In this document: positions 16,824 through 24,816 of the stretch, piece by piece | Layout of the letters: every line of letters begins with the position of its first letter | How positions within the stretch are numbered: position 1 is the first letter of the stretch | Source: Achromobacter sp. RTa | GTDB lineage: Bacteria; Pseudomonadota; Gammaproteobacteria; Burkholderiales; Burkholderiaceae_B | Direction: 5' to 3' | Assembly: GCF_000757485.1 (NCBI RefSeq) | Contig: NZ_JPYO01000046.1 | Location: 1 to 64,000 of the forward strand | Length of the DNA stretch: 64,000 nucleotides | Made by a program: the position numbers and the translations under genes | Notes under the pieces: generated by a model | What the model was told of the DNA's origin: nothing | What the model saw: the letters and a program-made list of their open reading frames with translations, nothing else | The model's database searches: none

Positions 16824-17324
16824 TCAAGCCTGCGGGGTGAACGCCAGGGCCACGCCGTTCATGCAATAGCGTAGTCCGGTGGGGCGCGGGCCGTCATCGA
16901 AGACATGGCCCAGATGGCCGCCGCAGTTGGCGCAGTGCACGGCGATGCGGGTCATGCCGAAACTGCGATCGCTGGTTTCGCCCACGGCATCGGCCAGCGG
17001 CTGCCAGAAGCTGGGCCAGCCGGTGCCGCTGTCGAACTTGGCGGACGAGGAAAACAGCCGGTGGGCGCAGCCCGCGCAGGCGTAGACGCCCTTGCGGTGC
17101 TCTTTGTCCAACGGGCTGGAATAGGGGCGCTCAGTCCCTTCACGGCGCAGCACCTGGTACTGTTCGCGCGTCAGCCGTTCGCGCCACTGGGCGTCGCTCA
17201 GCGTATAGGGAAAGGACGCGGCGGAGGCCGGCTGGCCGGCCCGCGCGGCCAGGGCGGGGGCGAGCCCGGCGGCAATCGCCGCCGCGCCGCCCAGGCCCAG
17301 AAAGTGCCTGCGGTCTAGTTTCAT
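16824..17324 (-). CDS. msrB: Exported peptide-methionine (R)-S-oxide reductase MsrB
   Basis: 166-residue MsrB, which reduces the R-epimer. The structural zinc site is Cys83/Cys86 (CAGC) and Cys131/Cys134 (CANC); the catalytic Cys154 is in RYCMNGVALAF. FDSGTGWPSF is the family signature. The first 30 residues carry a twin-arginine leader (LDRRHFLGLGGAAAIAAGL), so it is exported folded by Tat. It lies 31 bp upstream of msrA and 33 bp downstream of the Met-rich repeat gene on the same strand. Confidence 0.95.
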   Translation of the reverse strand: MKLDRRHFLGLGGAAAIAAGLAPALAARAGQPASAASFPYTLSDAQWRERLTREQYQVLRREGTERPYSSPLDKEHRKGVYACAGCAHRLFSSSAKFDSGTGWPSFWQPLADAVGETSDRSFGMTRIAVHCANCGGHLGHVFDDGPRPTGLRYCMNGVALAFTPQA

Positions 17325-17357
17325 GGCGTGCTCCCGGTGGGATTGCTGGTGCGTCCG

Positions 17358-17669
17358 CTATTGCTTCATGCCGTCCTTGGACATGCCGTCCTTGGACATC
17401 GGGGCCTTGCCCATGGCGTCCTTCGACATGCCTTCCTTGGACATGCCGTTTTTGGACATTCCGTCCTTCGGCATGGAATCCTTCGACATGGAGTCCTTCG
17501 ACATCCCGTCCTTGGCCATGCCGCTTTTCGCCATTCCTTCCTTCGCCATGCCGTCCTTCGACATGGAGCTTTTGCCCATGGCGTCCTTGCCCATGGTGTC
17601 GGCGGCGTGGACGGCGGCGGCGCCGAACGCCAGGCAGAGGGACAGCGCAGCGGTGGTGAGAGTCTTCAT
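17358..17669 (-). CDS. Periplasmic Met-rich MxKDx pentapeptide-repeat protein (MrpX-like)
   Basis: 103-residue exported peptide. A signal peptide (about residues 1-22, cleavage near VHA) is followed by 15 tandem pentads of the form M-[GSAP]-K-[DSEN]-x and a final MKQ. The mature part is therefore about one-fifth methionine and one-fifth lysine with no aromatic residue or cysteine, so it is unlikely to fold into an enzyme. A comparable Met-rich repeat peptide, MrpX of Azospira, scavenges hypochlorite by oxidation and is reduced again by a YedY-type enzyme. The neighbours here (exported MsrA/MsrB, molybdopterin oxidoreductase, membrane cytochrome b) fit that role closely. Confidence 0.88.
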   Translation of the reverse strand: MKTLTTAALSLCLAFGAAAVHAADTMGKDAMGKSSMSKDGMAKEGMAKSGMAKDGMSKDSMSKDSMPKDGMSKNGMSKEGMSKDAMGKAPMSKDGMSKDGMKQ

Positions 17670-17701
17670 GATGTGTTCCTTTTTGGGAAAAGTGATTGCA
17701 C

Positions 17702-18514
17702 CTAGCTTCCGCCGAACCAGTTGTAGCCCTGGTCCTCCCAGTAACCGCCCGGGTAGGTGTTGGTGACGAAAATCGCCTGTATGTGCTTGGGGTTCTTGTA
17801 GCCAAGCTTGGTAGGCATGCGCAGCTTCATGGGGAAGCCGTACTCTGGGGGCAGCGTCTGCCCGTCATAGCTCAGCGCCAGAATGGTCTGGGGATGGAGC
17901 GCCGTGGGCATGTCGATGCTGGTGTAGTAGTCGTCCGCGCACTTGAAGCCCACGTACCTGGCGTCCAGGTCCGCGCCCACGCGCTTGAGGAAGCTGGAGA
18001 AGGGCACGCCGCCCCATTTGCCGATGGCGCTCCAGCCTTCCACGCAGATGTGGCGCGTCACCTGGTCGATCTGCGCCATGGCGCGCAGTTCATCGAGGCG
18101 CCAGCGGCGCTTGTCGGCGACCAGGCCGGTCACCTCCAGCCGGAAGGATTCCTCGTCCACGCTGGGAACCTCGTCGATGCCGTAATAGGCGTTGAACGGA
18201 AACGGCCTCGTGATCATGGACTCGGGATACGTGGGCGCCAGCTTGCCGGGGTCGAAGATCCAGCCCTGCACCCGATCGTTGAATCGCGAGACGGCGGCCA
18301 GCGCCTTTTCCACGTGCTCATCGTCGGACAGCGAGCATCCCGACAGCATGGCCAGCCCTCCAAGGGTCAGGCTGTTGCGCAGGAAGGCGCGGCGCGAGGG
18401 CTGCTCCACGCGTGTCTCCAGGATCCTGCCGGCTTCCTTGAGGACGGCGGGGCCGTCCAGGCCGGGCAGGGAGGGACGTTTTCTCAAGCTCACGGCGGGC
18501 TCCTTATTTGCCAC
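17702..18514 (-). CDS. Molybdopterin-dependent oxidoreductase, YedY/MsrP-like, Tat-exported
   Basis: 270-residue sulfite oxidase-fold enzyme with a Mo-cofactor domain. A Tat leader SRRAFLRNSLTLGGLAMLSG lies at residues 40-59, followed by Cys60 in a lipobox-like LSGC, so it may be a Tat lipoprotein. The molybdenum ligand is probably Cys157 in RHICVEGWSAIGKW. It is shorter than E. coli MsrP (about 330), so it is not a strict ortholog. It overlaps the upstream cytochrome b gene by 11 bp, giving a YedYZ-like electron path: quinol to cytochrome b to Mo enzyme. The adjacent Met-rich peptide and Msr genes suggest methionine sulfoxide as substrate. Confidence 0.9.
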   Translation of the reverse strand: MANKEPAVSLRKRPSLPGLDGPAVLKEAGRILETRVEQPSRRAFLRNSLTLGGLAMLSGCSLSDDEHVEKALAAVSRFNDRVQGWIFDPGKLAPTYPESMITRPFPFNAYYGIDEVPSVDEESFRLEVTGLVADKRRWRLDELRAMAQIDQVTRHICVEGWSAIGKWGGVPFSSFLKRVGADLDARYVGFKCADDYYTSIDMPTALHPQTILALSYDGQTLPPEYGFPMKLRMPTKLGYKNPKHIQAIFVTNTYPGGYWEDQGYNWFGGS

Positions 18515-19136
18515 GGATCATCGCGACCAGGCTGCGCGGCACCAGGGCCACCATCGCCAGGTGGACCGCCACGAAAGCCACCAGCAGGGCCATGGCAACG
18601 AAGTGCACGCGGCGCGCGGTCTCGTATCCGCCCAGCAGCTCCCGCAGCAGGTCGAATTGCACCGATTTCCACAGCACCAGTCCGGACAGCACCAGGACCG
18701 CGATGTCGGCCATGACGAACAGATAGGCCAGGCGCTGTACCTGGTTGTAGTGACGCGGATCGGCATGGGCGAGCCTGCCGCGCAGGGCCGCGCCCAGGTC
18801 GGCGGCCACGCCGCGGGCGCTCAGCGGGAAGAACTTGCGCCACAGGCGGCCGGTGGCGACGTTCATCGCCAGGTACAGGACGCCGTTGGCAAATAGCAGC
18901 CACATGCCGGCGAAGTGCCATTGGAGGGCGCCGCCCAGCCAGCCTCCCAGCGTGATGCCTGCAGGAAAGACGAAGTCGAAGAGCGGCGATGCGTTGTAGA
19001 TGCGCCAGCCGCTGGCGACCATGACGGCCACGGCCAGCGCGTTCAGCCAGTGCATGGCGCGCAGCCAGCCCGGATGGACGGGGCCGGCCGCCGGCGGGGC
19101 GGCGTGGGCATCGCGGCTGGCGGGGGTGGCCAACAT
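18504..19136 (-). CDS. Membrane cytochrome b (b561/Ni-Fe hydrogenase b-type)
   Basis: 210-residue membrane protein with four to five hydrophobic helices and candidate haem His residues in AMHWLNALAV, ALQWHFAGMWL, and late in ARRVHFVAMALLVAFVAVH. It is the type of quinol-oxidising cytochrome b that feeds periplasmic Mo enzymes. The start at 19136 (MLATPASRD) has CGGAG 8 nt upstream; a GTG start 66 bp further upstream is possible but less likely. It is first in the leftward operon and divergent from the OmpR-type two-component genes, with 146 bp between the proposed starts. Confidence 0.88.
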   Translation of the reverse strand: MLATPASRDAHAAPPAAGPVHPGWLRAMHWLNALAVAVMVASGWRIYNASPLFDFVFPAGITLGGWLGGALQWHFAGMWLLFANGVLYLAMNVATGRLWRKFFPLSARGVAADLGAALRGRLAHADPRHYNQVQRLAYLFVMADIAVLVLSGLVLWKSVQFDLLRELLGGYETARRVHFVAMALLVAFVAVHLAMVALVPRSLVAMIRGK

Positions 19137-19282
19137 GGCGGGACTCCGGGGTTCGTTGTCGATGGCGCCATTCTTCCCCCGCGCCGATACCGAAGTCCTC
19201 ACGCAAACTTAAATTAAATGTGATAACTCCCCCGGCGAGGATTGGCGACAATAGGCGCATCGCCCCTATTTCGAGCGCCTGC

Positions 19283-20011
19283 ATGGATACGCCCCGACGA
19301 GTACTGATAGTTGAAGATGACGCCCACATCGCGGAATTGCTGCGGCTGCATCTTCGGGACGAAGGCTATGCGGTCGAACACGCCGCCGATGGCAGCGAAG
19401 GCATGCGCCGGCTGGAAGAGGGCAGTTGGGACGCCCTGGTGCTGGACCTGATGCTGCCCGGCATCGACGGCCTGGAAATATGCAAGCGGGCCCGCGCCAT
19501 GGCGCGCTATACGCCCATCATCATCACCAGCGCGCGTTCCAGCGAGGTGCATCGCATCCTGGGGCTGGAACTGGGCGCGGACGACTACCTGGCCAAGCCT
19601 TTTTCCATGCTGGAACTGGTGGCTCGCGTGCGCGCGCTGCTGCGCCGCAGCGAGGCGCTGGAGCGCAACGCGCGCCTCGACGCGGGCAGCCTGGTCCTGC
19701 ATGGGCTGTCTATCGACCCGGTCGCGCGGACGGTGGATGTGGACGGCCGCCGGCTGGATCTGACGCCCCGGGAGTTCGATCTGCTGCATTTCTTCGCGCG
19801 CCATCCCGACAAGGTGTTTTCCCGGCTGGACCTGCTGAACCAGGTGTGGGGCTACCAGCACGAAGGCTATGAACACACGGTCAATACCCATATCAACCGG
19901 CTGCGCGCCAAGATCGAGTCGGACTCGTCCAACCCGCGGCGCATCCTGACGGTATGGGGCAGGGGCTACAAATTCGCGGCGTCGCCGGCCGGCGAGGGAG
20001 GCGCGCCATGA
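19283..20011 (+). CDS. OmpR/PhoB-family response regulator
   Basis: 242-residue response regulator. The receiver domain has the acidic pair in VLIVEDDAHIAE, phospho-acceptor Asp55 in LVLDLMLPG, and Lys in DDYLAKPFSMLE. The C-terminal winged helix (LDLTPREFDLLHFFARHP, HEGYEHTVNTHINRLRAKIE, GRGYKF) is typical OmpR type. ATG at 19283 starts the canonical domain; a GTG start upstream at 19220 adds 21 unrelated residues. It overlaps the sensor kinase gene by 4 bp and is divergent from the periplasmic Met-repair operon, its most likely target. Confidence 0.92.
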   Translation: MDTPRRVLIVEDDAHIAELLRLHLRDEGYAVEHAADGSEGMRRLEEGSWDALVLDLMLPGIDGLEICKRARAMARYTPIIITSARSSEVHRILGLELGADDYLAKPFSMLELVARVRALLRRSEALERNARLDAGSLVLHGLSIDPVARTVDVDGRRLDLTPREFDLLHFFARHPDKVFSRLDLLNQVWGYQHEGYEHTVNTHINRLRAKIESDSSNPRRILTVWGRGYKFAASPAGEGGAP

Positions 20012-21486
20012 AGCGGTTCACCCTGACCCAACGCCTTTCGGGCGTGTTCGCGCTGCTTCTGCTGGCATGCTGCGGGGCGTCGGCCTGGCTGCAGATCGCG
20101 GCCAATTCCCGCTATGAGCAGGAAGTGGTCCAGCGCCTGTCCAGCGGGCTGGCCCAGCACATCGCGGGCGCCAACGAACTGATGGACACGAACGGCTGGC
20201 GGCCGCAGGCGGTGCGTTCCCTGTTCGACATGCTGATGGCGGTGAATCCCGCCGTGGAGGTGTATCTGCTGTCCAACGACGGCCGCATCGTGGGCGACGC
20301 CGCGCCCGCCGGCCAGATCAAGCGCGACCGCGTCGATCTGGCGCCGGTGAAGCGCCTGCTGGCCGGAGAAATGCTGCCCATCGTGGGCGATGACCCGCGC
20401 AGCCAGGATGCGCAGAAGGTCTTCAGCGCGGCGCCGGTGCGCGTGGGCGGGCAGGAAAAGGGGTATGTGTACGTGGTGCTGCAAGGGCAGGCGCACGACG
20501 CGCTGGCGATGGCGGTGTCGCGCAGCTCGGTGCTGCGCACGACCCTGTGGTCGATCGCGCTGGTGGCGCTGCTGGGGCTGGTCGCCGGCCTGGCGGCGTT
20601 TGCGCTGATCACGCGGCCCTTGCGCGGCCTGACGCGGGCGGTGCGAGCGTTCGGCGGAGACGACGGCATCGCCCTGGCCGCGCTGGAGCGGCCGGGGGAC
20701 GCGGGAGATGACCGAGGCGACGAGATCGCGGTGCTGCGGCGCAGCTTCGTGCAGATGGGCGGGCGCATTTCCGAACAGTGGCGCGAACTGACTCGCCAGG
20801 ATCAGCAGCGGCGCGACCTGGTCGCCAATATCTCGCATGATCTGCGCACGCCGCTGACCTCGCTGCACGGCTACCTGGAAACTCTGCGCCTGAAGGACGG
20901 AACGCTGGATCCCGAGGAACGGAGGCGCTATCTGGACGTCGCGCTGGCGCAAAGCCGCAAGGTCGGCCGCCTGGCCCAGGAGCTCTTCGAACTGGCGCGC
21001 CTGGAATCCGGCCTGGTGAGACTGGAGCCCGAGACCTTCTCCCTGCCCGAACTGGTGCAGGACGTGATCCAGAAATTCGAGCTCGCGGCCGAGGCCCGCC
21101 AGCAGCGGCTGACGACCGAAATCCCGCGCGAACTGCCGCCGGTGCGGGCGGATCTGGGCCTGATCGAGCGCGTGCTCACGAATCTGCTGGACAACGCGAT
21201 CCGCCATAGCCCGCCTGGAGGACGCATCGAGCTGCGGCTGGGCGTGGCGCAGGATCAGGTGCAGGTGCAGGTCAGCGATTCCGGCGCGGGCATCCCGGAG
21301 GCGTTGCGGGCAGGCCTGTTCACCCGGGCCAGCGCGCTGAACCGGGGGCCGGGCGAAAGCGGCGGCCTGGGGCTGGTGATCGTGCAGCGCATACTGCAGT
21401 TGCACCACAGCGAGATCCGGCTGGTGGACCGCGCCGGATCGGGCGCGGTTTTCCAGTTCCGCCTGGCGGCCGCGCGTCCGGCATAG
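20008..21486 (+). CDS. Sensor histidine kinase partner of the OmpR-type regulator
   Basis: 492-residue membrane kinase. One helix lies at residues 8-30, a periplasmic sensor at about 31-180, a second helix near 185-205, a HAMP segment, then HisKA with His in LVANISHDLRTPLTSLHGYLE and HATPase boxes (LLDNAIRHS; VSDSGAGIPE; GGLGLVIVQRI). The periplasmic sensor reads YLLSNDGRIVGDAAPAG and VYVVLQGQ, resembling a PAS-like or Cache-like fold; it has no obvious Cys or Met cluster. The 4-bp overlap with the regulator shows they are a pair. If it controls the adjacent Msr locus, the signal would be periplasmic oxidation. Confidence 0.91.
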   Translation: MKRFTLTQRLSGVFALLLLACCGASAWLQIAANSRYEQEVVQRLSSGLAQHIAGANELMDTNGWRPQAVRSLFDMLMAVNPAVEVYLLSNDGRIVGDAAPAGQIKRDRVDLAPVKRLLAGEMLPIVGDDPRSQDAQKVFSAAPVRVGGQEKGYVYVVLQGQAHDALAMAVSRSSVLRTTLWSIALVALLGLVAGLAAFALITRPLRGLTRAVRAFGGDDGIALAALERPGDAGDDRGDEIAVLRRSFVQMGGRISEQWRELTRQDQQRRDLVANISHDLRTPLTSLHGYLETLRLKDGTLDPEERRRYLDVALAQSRKVGRLAQELFELARLESGLVRLEPETFSLPELVQDVIQKFELAAEARQQRLTTEIPRELPPVRADLGLIERVLTNLLDNAIRHSPPGGRIELRLGVAQDQVQVQVSDSGAGIPEALRAGLFTRASALNRGPGESGGLGLVIVQRILQLHHSEIRLVDRAGSGAVFQFRLAAARPA

Positions 21487-21500
21487 CGCCGCCGCGCGGC

Positions 21501-24086
21501 CTATGCCGCGTCGTCCGCGGGCGCGGACGGCTGGCGCCGCACGATGCCGCTCGCGGCATCTACGTCCAGCATATCGCCGGTTGCGACGTGCTCCAGGATG
21601 CCCTGCACGTTGACGACGGCGGGAATGCCGAATTCCCGCGCCACGATGGCGCCGTGCGAAAGATAGCCGCCGGCCTCCATGACCAGCGCGCCGGCGCGCA
21701 GGAACAGGGGCGTCCAGGCCGGGTCCGTGGAAGGCGCGACGAGTATGCCGCCGGCAGGCATGGCCAGCCCTTCGGCAGGCGTTCGGGCGACGAAGGCGGC
21801 GCCTTGCGCCCGGCCGCCCGCGGCGGGCGTGCCGCGCCAGGTCCCGGGGGCGCCGTCCTCGTCCTGCCGGCGCTGCGGGCTCGGGGCCGCCGGCGCAAAG
21901 GCGCCGTCCGGAGCGTGTTCCGCGACGACGTCGAGGTCCGGCGTCGCCGCCCATGCTTCCAGTTGGGCGCGGCGCAAGGCCGCGCGGCGCGAGGCGGCCT
22001 GGGGCTCAAGCCGGCCTTCGGCGAGCGCGAACAGTTCGGCGGCCGTCAGGTGGAAGGCATCGTCGGCGGCGCCCAGGCCCTCCGGCCCCGTATGCCGCTG
22101 CCCGAGGGCCAGCGCGCTTCGGCGCGCCGCCGCCAGATACGCGACCAGGACGCTGCGGGCGGCTTCCCGCTGCCTGCCTTCAAGGCGCGACGCGGCAAGC
22201 AGCTTGGCGGCCAGCGGGCGCTGCCAGAACGGCAGGGCGGCGCGCACGCGCTGCCAGGCCTCGCGGGCTGCGCTTTCCTGGCGGGCGCGCAGCGCGCCGG
22301 CGTCGACGCCGATCAGGTTGAGGACGCTGTCCAGCAGATAGGCGGGCGCTTCGCGCCAGCGCGGGTTGCGCAGATAGGTTTCATACACGGCGCGGTGCCC
22401 GTAGCGGGCGAGGAAATCCGCGAACGCCCGCTTGAAAGGGCTGGTTTCGGGCAGAGCGGCGTTCCAGGCGGCGCTGTCGCGCCCAGGGCCGCGCAGCCAG
22501 GCCAGCGCGGGGGCGTCGGCCTCGGCGATTCCGGCCAGGTCCATCAGGGCATAGCTTTGCTCCGCGGTCACGCTGGGCTCTCCGCCCGCCATCAGCGCGG
22601 CGGTGAGCGCATGCCCCTCGCCAGGCCGCGCTTTTTCGACCAGTTCCAGAAGCTTCGACAGCGCTCCGCCGCCCGAGCCTTGGAGGAAGAACAATTCGTC
22701 CGCCGCCAGCACTGTCAGGAACTGTTCGCGCAAGCGCGCGCCCAACCCGGCGCCGGACTCGGGCAAAGGTTCTTCCTGCCAGGCCTGCGCGCGAGCCAGC
22801 AGCCGTGGCAGGTCGGCGGCGGCGCGCCGGCGCAAAGGCGCGGCGCGGCGCAGATAGCGGACGATGCGCGCGGCATGGCGCAAGCGCTGCGCGGGCGTGG
22901 GCGGCGGCACGTCGATGGCGGGCTGCGGGCCGCCCAATAGCGCGTTCATGGCTTGCGGCGGCACGCCCAGCGCGTCGTAGCCGACCCATTGGATGACGGA
23001 CGCGTCCAGGTAGACGCGGCCCTGGAACAGCGCCGCCAGCGGCACGCCGGGCAGGGTGGCGTAGCCGCTGAGCTCGAAGCCGCAGGTCAGCATGCGCTGG
23101 GCCATGACCCGGCCGGTGTCCCATTCCAGCGCGGACATGGCGTGGGGCAGGACCTCGCGCGTGTTGCCGCGAGACCAGTACGAGGGCTGCGAGCGCAGCG
23201 CGGGGTAGGTGTGGCGCGCCTTCGCGGTGACGGGACGCGCCTGCAGGATCCAGAACCGGTCGCCGTCCCAGGCCCATTCGATGTCGTAGCCGGCGCCCGA
23301 GTAGTCCAGCGCCCGGGCCGCATCGCGCGCAATGTCTCCCAGCGTTTCGGCCTGCGTGTCCGTGAGCACGGCCCGGGCGGCGCGGTCGGCGGGCGTGTCG
23401 GCCAGGCGGGTGCCCTGGCCGGGCAGCCCGGCCAGGCTGGACTGGCGCTTCGCGCCCAGGCGCCGCTGGGCCAAGGGCCATGCCTGGCGCAGATAATCTT
23501 CGCGAAGCCGGTATTCGTCCCCCTCGGCCTGCCCGCCGACCAGCGACTCGCCCAGCCCCCAGTTGGCATGGATGAGCATGTCGTCGTGGCGGCCCGACAC
23601 GGGGTCCACGGTGAAGACGATGCCGGACGAGACGGCGGGGACCAGGGGCATGACGACCACCGCCATGCCGGCGCCGGCGTCCAGCCCCAGCCGCTCGCGG
23701 TAGGCCCGCGCCTGGGGCGTCCATAGGGAATCCCAGATCTGCCTGACCGCGTCGAGCGCCGCTTGCGCGCCGAGCACGTTCAGGCAGGACAGGTGGATGC
23801 CGGCGAACGAGGCGCCCGTGGAATCTTCTTGCGGCGCGGACGAGCGCAGCGCCAGCGGGCGTTCCAGCCAGCCGCGCTCGCGCAGTGCTTCCGTCAAGGT
23901 TCGGGCGATCGCGGGCGGCACGTCCTGCCCGGGCTCGCGGCCCTGGCTGGCCTGCGCGGAAAGCACGATGCCGTCCGGCACGGGCACGCCCAGCCGCGCC
24001 ATGCGGGCCAATTGCCATCCCTTGCCGCCAGCCAGCCGGGCGCCGGCCTGGCTGGCTTCGGCCCAGTCCAGCACGGTGGCGCTCAT
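21501..24086 (-). CDS. ATP-grasp/PEP-utilising-mobile-domain protein (rifampicin phosphotransferase-like architecture)
   Basis: 861-residue protein. Residues 1 to about 310 form a pyruvate phosphate dikinase-type ATP-grasp domain (LAGGKGWQLARMARLGVPVPDG; ALRSSAPQEDSTGASFAGIH; YDIEWAWDGDRFWILQARP). The middle (about 320-740) is largely helical and unassigned. The C-terminal swivelling domain carries the phospho-carrier His811 in GGYLSHGAIVAREFGIPAVV. There is no PEP-binding TIM barrel, so it is not PEP synthase. Order and size match rifampicin phosphotransferase, but the middle domain would decide the acceptor. It overlaps a TetR gene by 4 bp and is presumably repressed by it. Confidence 0.85.
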   Translation of the reverse strand: MSATVLDWAEASQAGARLAGGKGWQLARMARLGVPVPDGIVLSAQASQGREPGQDVPPAIARTLTEALRERGWLERPLALRSSAPQEDSTGASFAGIHLSCLNVLGAQAALDAVRQIWDSLWTPQARAYRERLGLDAGAGMAVVVMPLVPAVSSGIVFTVDPVSGRHDDMLIHANWGLGESLVGGQAEGDEYRLREDYLRQAWPLAQRRLGAKRQSSLAGLPGQGTRLADTPADRAARAVLTDTQAETLGDIARDAARALDYSGAGYDIEWAWDGDRFWILQARPVTAKARHTYPALRSQPSYWSRGNTREVLPHAMSALEWDTGRVMAQRMLTCGFELSGYATLPGVPLAALFQGRVYLDASVIQWVGYDALGVPPQAMNALLGGPQPAIDVPPPTPAQRLRHAARIVRYLRRAAPLRRRAAADLPRLLARAQAWQEEPLPESGAGLGARLREQFLTVLAADELFFLQGSGGGALSKLLELVEKARPGEGHALTAALMAGGEPSVTAEQSYALMDLAGIAEADAPALAWLRGPGRDSAAWNAALPETSPFKRAFADFLARYGHRAVYETYLRNPRWREAPAYLLDSVLNLIGVDAGALRARQESAAREAWQRVRAALPFWQRPLAAKLLAASRLEGRQREAARSVLVAYLAAARRSALALGQRHTGPEGLGAADDAFHLTAAELFALAEGRLEPQAASRRAALRRAQLEAWAATPDLDVVAEHAPDGAFAPAAPSPQRRQDEDGAPGTWRGTPAAGGRAQGAAFVARTPAEGLAMPAGGILVAPSTDPAWTPLFLRAGALVMEAGGYLSHGAIVAREFGIPAVVNVQGILEHVATGDMLDVDAASGIVRRQPSAPADDAA

Positions 24087-24733
24087 GCCTTGTCTCCGGA
24101 CGCGGCGCCGTGGAGGAAGAGGCTGATCGCCGCGTCGAACTCGGCCCTGAGGGTTGTGCCGGGCCGGTCCAGCCAGCGCAGCATTGCGCCCAGGTGGAGG
24201 AACTGCAACTGGTGGGCCAGCAATTCGGCCGCCAGGCCCGAGCGCAGTTCGCCGGTGGATTGGGCGTCGGCGATCATCGATGCGAACAGCTCGTGCAGGC
24301 CGCTGCGCGGATAGCGGCCGCCGTCGTGCGCGCCGGGTTGCAGCGTTGCCAGGCGGTAGCGCAGGTAGGGGCCCAGATAGGCGCGATGGGATTCGGACCA
24401 GTGGGCCGAGGCGTGCAGGATGCGCGCCAGCCGCTGCGCGAAGGAGGGCAGTTGCCGCAGCGCGGGCCGGAGTTCCGCGAGCGTGGCGGCGAGTTCGGCG
24501 TGGAAGCGGTGCGCGAGCAACGCTTCCTTGACCGGGAAGTGGTTGTACAGCGTGCCTTTGGCGACGTCGGCCTGGGCGGCGATCTGTTCCATCGTGACGG
24601 CGTCGTACCCGAGCGTCTCGAACAGGCGGTAGGCGGTCTGCGCCAGGTGGTCCAGCGTCTGCTGGCGTTTGCGTTCGCGGCGCCCGGCATCCGGCGCGGA
24701 CGCCTCGGGCAGGGCGGAATCGGGGCGGGGCAT
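24083..24733 (-). CDS. TetR/AcrR-family transcriptional regulator
   Basis: 216-residue TetR-type repressor. The DNA-binding domain is LAQTAYRLFETLGYDAVTME, then IAAQADVAKGTLYNHFPVKEALL (residues about 30-75); the rest is a helical ligand-binding domain. It overlaps the downstream dikinase-like gene by 4 bp. A 14-bp perfect inverted repeat lies 9 bp upstream of its start codon, consistent with autoregulation of the two-gene unit. Which ligand relieves repression is unknown; TetR control fits an antibiotic or lipid-like inducer. Confidence 0.93.
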   Translation of the reverse strand: MPRPDSALPEASAPDAGRRERKRQQTLDHLAQTAYRLFETLGYDAVTMEQIAAQADVAKGTLYNHFPVKEALLAHRFHAELAATLAELRPALRQLPSFAQRLARILHASAHWSESHRAYLGPYLRYRLATLQPGAHDGGRYPRSGLHELFASMIADAQSTGELRSGLAAELLAHQLQFLHLGAMLRWLDRPGTTLRAEFDAAISLFLHGAASGDKA

Positions 24734-24741
24734 GGCAGTCC

Positions 24742-24785
24742 AAATAATTAGACGATGAATAATATTATACGTCGTCTAATTATTT
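24742..24785. promoter_or_regulatory. TetR operator candidate (14-bp inverted repeat)
   Basis: Perfect arms AAATAATTAGACGA (24742-24755) and TCGTCTAATTATTT (24772-24785) are separated by 16 bp. The AT-rich element stands out against its surroundings and lies immediately upstream of the tetR-dikinase unit. It overlaps where the promoter should be, as expected for a repressor site. Confidence 0.82.
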
Positions 24786-24816
24786 TGGAAGCCCTAGGCT
24801 ACAGGGGCATGGGGGA

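Noticed and set aside
17358..17600. Short tandem DNA repeats resembling a CRISPR or minisatellite
   Set aside because: The 15-bp period matches codons of the MxKDx pentapeptide; there are no spacers and the frame is intact with a signal peptide.
21501..24086. Phosphoenolpyruvate synthase (ppsA)
   Set aside because: ATP-grasp and His domains are present, but the His domain is at the C terminus and the PEP-binding TIM barrel is missing.
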